NCBI GenBank assembly: GCA_027488135.1
Contig: JAIYCH010000090.1
Span: 1-38,063 of the forward strand
From: Saprospiraceae bacterium
GTDB taxonomy: Bacteria > Bacteroidota > Bacteroidia > Chitinophagales > Saprospiraceae
DNA: 38,063 nt
Direction: 5' to 3'
Positions 32,302-38,063 of the stretch are shown here, piece after piece. Positions within the stretch are counted from its first letter, which is position 1; the number at the start of each line of letters is the position of its first letter. Position numbers and translations under genes: made by a program. The notes beneath the pieces are model-generated. The model had not been told where the DNA came from. It saw only the letters and a program-made list of their open reading frames with translations, and made no database searches.

Positions 32302-33339
32302 ATGATTAAGTTAATACAATGTCTGATTTTAACTGGTTTGATAACATCTTGTCAAACCTCCAAAATACTCACGGACACGCAGACAGGAAGTTCGCCCGAT
32401 TACAGCCAGGCGTCATCGTGGGGCGCTTTGCCTGAAAAAATTGACTTAACTGATGAAACACCAAAAGGATTGTTAGGCAATGGATTTATACCAAACGAAT
32501 CGCTTTCAAAGGTGGATGTATTTTTTCTGCATCCCACCACTTACACCGACAATAAAAAAGTGACCTATTGGAATGGTAATCTTGCAGATGAAAAATTACG
32601 TCTCAAAACTGAAAACTCCACCCTAAAGTTTCAGGCTTCCATATTCAATAAAGCAGGAAATGTTTATGCCCCTTTTTATAGACAAGCACATTTAAGTGCT
32701 TATTTTAGCAATGAAAAAGAAAAAGCTGCAGCAGCTTTCGAACTGGCTTACCAAGACATTCGCCAGGCATTTATGTATTACCTTCAACATTATAATAATG
32801 ATGAGCCTATTATAATTGCTTCTCACAGTCAGGGAACTAATCATGCTGAGCGTTTAATGAAAGAATTTTTTGATGGAAAACCATTAGCACAAAAATTAGT
32901 TGCAGCCTATTTAATAGGTATGCCCATTAAGCAAAATGCTTTTCAACAGATCGTTCCTTGTGAAAATGCCAATCAAACTGGTTGTTTTGTCAGTTGGAGG
33001 ACCTGGGAGGAAAAAAGTGCACCTCTTTCTAAATCAGGAGATGAAAATATTGTAGTGGTTAATCCTTTGTCGTGGAGTCGCTCGAAAGAATTAGCGCCAA
33101 AGGAATTAAACAAAGGAGCGGTACTTCTAAATTTCGATAAAGTTTTACCTGCCATTTGTGATGCCACTATCAAAGGTGCCTATTTAGAGGTAAGTCATCC
33201 TAAATTTCCATGGAGTTTTTTATATCGAAATAAGAATTATCATATTGCTGATTTCAATCTATTTTATAGCAATGTTCAAGAAAATACTATCTCCAGAGTT
33301 GCTTCTTATCAGTTAAATCATACGTCTCGAAACCCTTAA
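32302..33339 (+). CDS. DUF3089 alpha/beta-hydrolase-like lipoprotein
   Basis: With the ATG at 32302 this is 345 residues; an in-frame TTG at 32275 would spoil the signal. A lipoprotein signal ends LITSC (Cys13). The body matches DUF3089: VDVFFLHPTTYTDN near the start, FYRQAHLSAYF, a nucleophile-elbow-like IIIASHSQGTNHAERLM and a late VSHPKFPW. The Ser in SHSQG and its surroundings indicate an alpha/beta-hydrolase (lipase/esterase-like), but the substrate is unknown. The histidine kinase gene follows after seven bases, so the two are probably co-transcribed. Confidence 0.85.
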   Translation: MIKLIQCLILTGLITSCQTSKILTDTQTGSSPDYSQASSWGALPEKIDLTDETPKGLLGNGFIPNESLSKVDVFFLHPTTYTDNKKVTYWNGNLADEKLRLKTENSTLKFQASIFNKAGNVYAPFYRQAHLSAYFSNEKEKAAAAFELAYQDIRQAFMYYLQHYNNDEPIIIASHSQGTNHAERLMKEFFDGKPLAQKLVAAYLIGMPIKQNAFQQIVPCENANQTGCFVSWRTWEEKSAPLSKSGDENIVVVNPLSWSRSKELAPKELNKGAVLLNFDKVLPAICDATIKGAYLEVSHPKFPWSFLYRNKNYHIADFNLFYSNVQENTISRVASYQLNHTSRNP

Positions 33340-33346
33340 TAACTTA

Positions 33347-34528
33347 ATGGATATTTATAAGCGAAAATCACATTGGAAGAAATATTTAGCAGCCGTAGGG
33401 GTAGTGTTAATCCTTATTTCTCAATTTTATGCACAATATTTAAGTAAGCGACTGGCAGAAGAAGAAATGCAAAAAGCAGATCTTTGGGCTAAAGCGTATG
33501 CAGAATTGAATAATCCGGTAAATGAGGCCTGCAGTTCTTGCCAGGACCTGACCATCCCTTTTGACATTATAAAAAACAACCAAACCATTCCAGTTATTCT
33601 GGTAGATCCCTCTGGTGTAATCCTTGACTCAAGAAACTACGCTTCTACCAATCCAAAAACTATTGAAAAAGAACTGGCACGCTTGAAACGCCAGGGCGTT
33701 AAGCCCATTGAAAGCTACGGAAACAAGTTGTATTACGAGGAATCAGTGACTTTGCGTCAACTTAGATTCTTTCCATTGATGCAACTTGGTCTTATCGCTG
33801 CTTTTATCTTTTTTGGGTACATCGGATTTAGTTCTGCCCGAAGAGAGGAACAAAATAGAGTGTGGGTAGGTATGGCTAAAGAAACGGCACACCAGCTAGG
33901 TACTCCCATTTCCGGTCTCATTGCGTGGATTGACTTATTAAAATCTAAAGAGCTCCAGGACGCTGAAATTGCAGATATTATTAAAGAACTCGAAAAAGAC
34001 GTAAACAGGTTGGAACTTGTGGCAGACCGCTTTTCAAAAATTGGTTCCGCTCCTCAATTATTACCTGTTAATATTTATGCTCAATTAGATGATTGTCGAA
34101 ATTACATGCAGAGACGCGCGCCGCGTAAGGTCTCGTTTAATTTCCCTTCTGTAGAAGAATACAAACCTATTTTGGTTGGTTTAAATGCACACCTTTTTGA
34201 TTGGGTCATTGAAAACTTACTGCGAAACGCCCTGGATGCCATGGACGGAAAAGGGGTAATTTCTGCACACATAAGCTTAGACGCTAATCAGGTACATATT
34301 GATATTTCTGATAATGGAAAGGGAATACCGGCGTCTAACCATAAAACAGTTTTTCAACCTGGATTCACCACAAAAAAGAGAGGCTGGGGTTTAGGTCTTT
34401 CTTTAGCGAAAAGGATTATTGAAGATTATCACGAAGGAAAGATATTTGTAAAATATGGGGAAGAAAATAAAGGCACTACCTTTTCTATCATTCTTCCCCT
34501 ATACAAAGAAGGAAAAGTTATTTCATAA
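33347..34528 (+). CDS. Membrane sensor histidine kinase
   Basis: A 393-residue protein. Transmembrane segment 1 lies at about residues 13-31 and segment 2 at about 142-162. They flank a periplasmic sensor of about 110 residues containing the cysteine pair CSSC (62-65). The dimerisation helix has ETAHQLGTPISGLIAW with probable phospho-acceptor His182; the HQLGTP form replaces the usual HELRTP. A HATPase domain has NLLRNALDAM (N-box), DNGKGIP and GWGLGLSLAK. No HAMP domain and no response regulator are near. It is seven bases after the DUF3089 lipoprotein gene, which might feed its sensor (inference). Its last 11 bases overlap the end of the convergent ABC permease. Confidence 0.9.
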   Translation: MDIYKRKSHWKKYLAAVGVVLILISQFYAQYLSKRLAEEEMQKADLWAKAYAELNNPVNEACSSCQDLTIPFDIIKNNQTIPVILVDPSGVILDSRNYASTNPKTIEKELARLKRQGVKPIESYGNKLYYEESVTLRQLRFFPLMQLGLIAAFIFFGYIGFSSARREEQNRVWVGMAKETAHQLGTPISGLIAWIDLLKSKELQDAEIADIIKELEKDVNRLELVADRFSKIGSAPQLLPVNIYAQLDDCRNYMQRRAPRKVSFNFPSVEEYKPILVGLNAHLFDWVIENLLRNALDAMDGKGVISAHISLDANQVHIDISDNGKGIPASNHKTVFQPGFTTKKRGWGLGLSLAKRIIEDYHEGKIFVKYGEENKGTTFSIILPLYKEGKVIS

Positions 34529-35834
34529 AAACCCATTTAACCAACTCTTTCATTCCAGCTTTTTTACCGTACAGTAAGATACCTACCCTGTAAATTCTTC
34601 CCGAAATCCATACAAAAAACATGGCCGTACCTATCAAAATGGTTAATGAAAGTGCTACCTCCCACCATGGCGGGTTAAAGGCCAGTCGAGCAGGCATAAC
34701 AATGGGTGAAAATAATGGAAACATGGATGACCACCTGGCAAGACTTGAATCAGGTGATTCTACGCTCTGCATCATTATGTAAAGGGCTAAAATTACGGGA
34801 ATGGTAATAGGGAGCGTTAAAGAACTACTTTCGCCCATGTCATCGCCTATCGCTGAACCTACCGCAGCAAAAAGAGAAGAATACAAAAAATACCCACCTA
34901 AAAAGAATAACATAAACAAAGGTACGATGAGCCACCAGTTAATTTGATTAAACTCCTTCATAGCCAGCGCTAACATTGCTTGCATATCGTCGGGGTTGAA
35001 ATCGGGCGTAGCTCCTTGTGCCATAGACATATTTGTCGATAAATCTATGCCCATGATCAGCCTAGTAATAAGTAATAATACGGGGACTAAAATAACCCAA
35101 ACCAATACTTGGGTTAAACCTACGCCACCAACTCCAATAATTTTTCCCAACATTAATTGAAAAGGTTTGACCGATGAAATCATTACCTCTACAATTCTGT
35201 TCATTTTTTCTTCCATCACCGACCGCATGACCATCATACCATAAATAAAGACGGTCATATACATAATAAAGCCCATTGACATACCTATAACAGCGGCAAT
35301 AGCACTAGTTAGTCTGGAGGAATCAACTTCATCTTTAGAAATAGGTTCCGGTTCCAAAATAATTTTAGTATCTAGGGCCGCTATTTGCTCTTTATCTAAT
35401 TTTAACTGCACTATTTTAAAATCGCGAAGGGCTTCCTCCACCCTATCCTTAATTTTAAACTGAACAGACAGGCCAGGTTGCTTAGCAGCATAATAGAAAA
35501 CAGTATATTGCTTTTCCATCACTTCTTTTATCGCTGGCACGTATAAAACACCTGAATAGGAACTTTTCTCGATGCCTGATAAAACCTCTTCTAAAGATTT
35601 TTTTTCAAAATGAAAAAACAGATTTTCTTCATCTCTAATACTTCCATCCAAAATCTTTGCTTCATCAATTACAGCGATGTTTTGAACTTCATCTGTTTCA
35701 TAAGAAAAAATAAGGGTTACCACTGCCGTAAAAAGGACAATAGCCAGTGGGGTAAGTAAAGTGGTAAGTATAAAACTTTTACTGGTCACACGAGAAATAT
35801 ATTCTCTCTTAATGATTAATAGTAGCTTATTCAT
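34518..35834 (-). CDS. ABC-2 type transporter permease (NatB-like)
   Basis: A 438-residue membrane protein. One transmembrane segment near the N-terminus (about residues 22-44) is followed by a large soluble loop (about 45-175). Then come about five more segments towards the C-terminus, including MGFIMYMTVFIYGMMVMRSV and the ILALYIMMQ region. This is the NatB / ABC-2 efflux layout, with the VMEEKMNRIVEVMISSVKPF coupling region. The matching ATPase (NatA-like) is not adjacent: the upstream neighbour is a sulfatase, six bases away. The partner must be encoded elsewhere. It exports an unknown substrate. Its end overlaps the histidine kinase gene by 11 bases. Confidence 0.88.
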   Translation of the reverse strand: MNKLLLIIKREYISRVTSKSFILTTLLTPLAIVLFTAVVTLIFSYETDEVQNIAVIDEAKILDGSIRDEENLFFHFEKKSLEEVLSGIEKSSYSGVLYVPAIKEVMEKQYTVFYYAAKQPGLSVQFKIKDRVEEALRDFKIVQLKLDKEQIAALDTKIILEPEPISKDEVDSSRLTSAIAAVIGMSMGFIMYMTVFIYGMMVMRSVMEEKMNRIVEVMISSVKPFQLMLGKIIGVGGVGLTQVLVWVILVPVLLLITRLIMGIDLSTNMSMAQGATPDFNPDDMQAMLALAMKEFNQINWWLIVPLFMLFFLGGYFLYSSLFAAVGSAIGDDMGESSSLTLPITIPVILALYIMMQSVESPDSSLARWSSMFPLFSPIVMPARLAFNPPWWEVALSLTILIGTAMFFVWISGRIYRVGILLYGKKAGMKELVKWVFMK

Positions 35835-35840
35835 ATAGAA

Positions 35841-37388
35841 TTATTCTTTTTGTTTTTGACGTTGAATAAAAGCAGGATTGTATTGACCCTGGGTATTAAA
35901 ACCGGGAAATGGACGCATTTTTCCAAACCGAGGATAAGAATCAAATAGGTCACCTGTATCCAATACCCTTGGATCTCTTTGGTTTGTTAATACCTCTTCC
36001 AGTTGTTTTCTAAGTTTTTCCTTCTTTTCACGGTAGGTTTCATTGGTAGCTAAATCAATTAAACAAAATGGATCTTGTTGAATATCATATAACTCCTCTG
36101 ACATTTTTTTTCCAAACCCCGCTTGAAATGCTACTGACCAATTTTCCGGACTTTGCATCATTTGCCTTTTTGTAGGGGAATCATCAATATCCTCATATCC
36201 CAGAATACCTTTTGGATCAGGCGTTGGGGCAGGATTTCCTGCTGGCCAACGGTCAGGTTTGAAGTTTCTTATATATAAAAATTGATCGGTCCTAATCGCT
36301 CTGGCTGGGTATCCTACATTGTCCGGCCGCGCATGAGTATGTCTTTCCCTCCCTGCAAATACGGGTTGGTGCAATGATTTATTTCCAGATGTTAAAATGG
36401 GCACCAGATTTTTACCCGAAGTTTCGGGCAGTTCCTTCGCATTGGCTAAAGAAAGAATGGTATTTGCGAGATCAATCAAACTAACTAAAGAATGGTTTGC
36501 TCTACCTGGTTTTGCTATTTCGGGCCCGGCAATAAGTAGCGGTACATGAATACCAAATTCGTGAAGAGATGCCTTTGCATTGGGGAAAGCCATGCCATTA
36601 TCTGCGGTTACAATGATATAAGTATGCTCTAATTCACCCTTTTCTTCTAATAATTGAATCATTTTCCCAAGTTGCTGGTCAAAATAATTTATTTCAAAAG
36701 CATAATCCAAGAAATCTTGCTCAATAGTATCTGTTTGCGGCAAAAATTCTGGGAGGGTAACTTTTTCACCAACTTGCTTCGAGCCTGAACCAAAGGTATA
36801 AGTTCTATGAGGTTCATGTGCGCCAAACCAAAAGAAAAAAGGCGTTTCCTTTGGTTTTATGTTTAGGAAATGAGCTAAATTGCCAACATAATCAATGTCG
36901 CTAATATCTTTACTTACCCGTACTTTCAATTTTTGGGCATTGTATTCTTCCCCTACCGGATTGGTCTTCCAACCTGCATCTTCCCAATTTCCAGGATCCC
37001 ATGCCTTTCCAGTATAGCCAGTTTGATACCCTTTTTTCCTTAAAACTTCTGTGAAAACCTCAAATTTTGATGGAAAATAACTTCCGTGTGTCCCCGCTTC
37101 CTCTAATTGCCAAATGTTTTTTCCTGTAAGTATAGCGGCACGGGAAGGACTGCATTGAGGAGCCGCGGCAAATGCCTGAGTAAAATGCACCCCTTTTTTG
37201 GTCAGACTATCAAAAGTGGGCGTTTTAAAAGTACCTAACTTATAAATGCCAGCGTGAGGAAAAGATTGATCATCGGCTATGGCAAATAAGAAATTATAAG
37301 CTTTTGGACTTTCATATCTAACAGATGACATGGAAATCAAGCATAAAACCAGACTTATAAGAACACTATTCCTTGTTGAAATCTGCAT
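35841..37388 (-). CDS. Exported type I (formylglycine-dependent) sulfatase
   Basis: A 515-residue protein. A signal peptide (about residues 8-22) precedes a sulfatase domain. The metal-binding Asp pair is in FAIADDQ (39-40). Cys79 in CSPSR is the residue oxidised to formylglycine by the anaerobic or aerobic maturase; the full CxPSRxxxLTG motif is present. GAHEPHRTY and ADNGMAF carry further active-site residues. It removes sulfate esters from glycans or other compounds, and the S1 subfamily cannot be judged by eye. It overlaps the upstream heparinase-like gene by 23 bases, so the two are translationally linked and may work on one sulfated polysaccharide. Confidence 0.93.
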   Translation of the reverse strand: MQISTRNSVLISLVLCLISMSSVRYESPKAYNFLFAIADDQSFPHAGIYKLGTFKTPTFDSLTKKGVHFTQAFAAAPQCSPSRAAILTGKNIWQLEEAGTHGSYFPSKFEVFTEVLRKKGYQTGYTGKAWDPGNWEDAGWKTNPVGEEYNAQKLKVRVSKDISDIDYVGNLAHFLNIKPKETPFFFWFGAHEPHRTYTFGSGSKQVGEKVTLPEFLPQTDTIEQDFLDYAFEINYFDQQLGKMIQLLEEKGELEHTYIIVTADNGMAFPNAKASLHEFGIHVPLLIAGPEIAKPGRANHSLVSLIDLANTILSLANAKELPETSGKNLVPILTSGNKSLHQPVFAGRERHTHARPDNVGYPARAIRTDQFLYIRNFKPDRWPAGNPAPTPDPKGILGYEDIDDSPTKRQMMQSPENWSVAFQAGFGKKMSEELYDIQQDPFCLIDLATNETYREKKEKLRKQLEEVLTNQRDPRVLDTGDLFDSYPRFGKMRPFPGFNTQGQYNPAFIQRQKQKE

Positions 37389-38063
37389 TTGTCGTATGTT
37401 TTAGGTTATTCAACCGATCTTTTTCTACTAAATAACTATTTCCCTCTATTAGATTTTGAGTCCATTTGTCTGACCATTTGGTTTTATTCCCGAACATATT
37501 GAAATAAGTACCTGTTTTGCTATTAAGCAATTCAAATAATGGTTCCTTATCAGTGTCAGTCACAATATTAATTTCCCAGTCTCCAAAGTGTAGCATTCGA
37601 ATACCATCTTTACTTTCAGCAATTATGTTTTCTTCAACCTTTTCATTTCCAAAAGAAAAAACACTTAAAAAACGCTGCTTACTATGAGGTGAATTGGTTT
37701 TAAGGGTAAAATGCTTCTGATCTGTATCAAAAGTTGTCATCCCTTCGCCGACTTCATCGACAAATCTAAAATTAACCAGAGGAATATCAAATGAATCTTT
37801 AATGGACATAGAAGAGGGAGAAGTTGAGAAAAACTGAACAAGGCATGAATCTGAAGATAATAATTGATGATTAAACGTATCGATGGTCAGACTATTTTCT
37901 GCGTGCAATAACCACTGCCATTCAGCAGGTTCATCACTTTCTAATTCATCAAGAATAATGATATTTTGGGGTGGTAACAAAAGGTAATGTCTAATAAACT
38001 TTTTAACGCCAAAATTTTCTTTAGTTTCAGTACTTCTATAAGCTAAGGATGCATCACTTTTAA
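37366..38063 (-). CDS. Heparinase II/III-like protein, C-terminal part (5' end outside window)
   Basis: The frame is open to the window edge, so about 231 C-terminal residues are seen. A TTG at 37980 is not the start, because family-like sequence (KKFIRHYLLLPPQNIIILDE) spans it. The phrase DELESDEPAEWQWLLHAENS is typical of the beta-sandwich domain in heparinase II/III-type and DUF4962 polysaccharide lyases. Catalytic residues of the alpha-toroid lie further upstream and cannot be checked. Such lyases cleave uronic-acid-containing glycans by beta-elimination. It ends TAG, 23 bases inside the sulfatase gene. Confidence 0.85.
   Translation of the reverse strand, partial: KSDASLAYRSTETKENFGVKKFIRHYLLLPPQNIIILDELESDEPAEWQWLLHAENSLTIDTFNHQLLSSDSCLVQFFSTSPSSMSIKDSFDIPLVNFRFVDEVGEGMTTFDTDQKHFTLKTNSPHSKQRFLSVFSFGNEKVEENIIAESKDGIRMLHFGDWEINIVTDTDKEPLFELLNSKTGTYFNMFGNKTKWSDKWTQNLIEGNSYLVEKDRLNNLKHTTNADFNKE

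Overview
The window comes from a member of the Bacteroidota, most likely a Saprospiria-type lineage (the phylum is well supported, the class is inference). Evidence: AT-rich DNA; promoters of the Bacteroidota type (TTTG, about 20 bases, TAnnTTTG) before the SPOR-protein gene and before rplM; type IX secretion C-terminal sorting domains of both type A and type B; an IgGFc-binding-type surface protein; a mevalonate-pathway operon with a GYDIA-type GHMP kinase; and very few Shine-Dalgarno sequences.

Layout. 1-4927: end of an MBL-fold hydrolase, a membrane-anchored SPOR protein, then a probable oxygen-sensing cluster. The cluster holds a FixL-like PAS histidine kinase and a response regulator that fuses a receiver to a Crp/Fnr DNA-binding module. 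Divergent from them is a thioredoxin-fold protein that has lost its cysteines, and next to that a universal stress protein. An FNR/FixK-like palindrome lies between the kinase and the thioredoxin-like gene. 5047-8343: four co-directional minus-strand genes (secreted endonuclease/phosphatase-family protein, TraB/GumN protein, DUF3137 membrane protein, HD-domain protein). 8462-9178: comF-like. 9179-12452: the translation cluster rplM-rpsI-rpsB-tsf, a strong terminator, then pyrH. 12702-17459: fni, mvaA (class II HMG-CoA reductase) and a GYDIA GHMP kinase, followed by a flavin reductase and an Nfu-type Fe-S carrier.

17460-18023 has no credible gene. It holds a terminator and a patchwork of GC-rich direct, tandem and inverted repeats unlike the surrounding AT-rich DNA. 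18024-26050 is an export block: a T9SS metalloprotease with two Gly-Ser/Thr linkers, a small conserved protein, a subtilase with a large insertion, an IgGFc-domain T9SS type B protein that starts with TTG, and a methyltransferase. 26224-27039 is an Rpn/PD-(D/E)XK nuclease. 27098-32100 is a four-gene minus-strand run (prolyl oligopeptidase lipoprotein, Gfo/Idh/MocA dehydrogenase, DUF1080 protein, tandem NTF2-fold protein) that suggests oxidative carbohydrate turnover plus peptide cleavage. 32302-34528: a DUF3089 lipoprotein and a membrane histidine kinase. 34518-38063: an ABC-2 permease, a sulfatase and the end of a heparinase II/III-like protein, all on the minus strand, which suggests breakdown of a sulfated, uronic-acid-containing glycan.

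Most of the window is ordinary core genome. The parts most worth attention are the FixL-like kinase with its receiver-Crp fusion regulator and putative binding site, the repeat island at 17541-17849, and the repetitive linker DNA in the metalloprotease. No tRNA, rRNA, CRISPR array or insertion sequence was seen.
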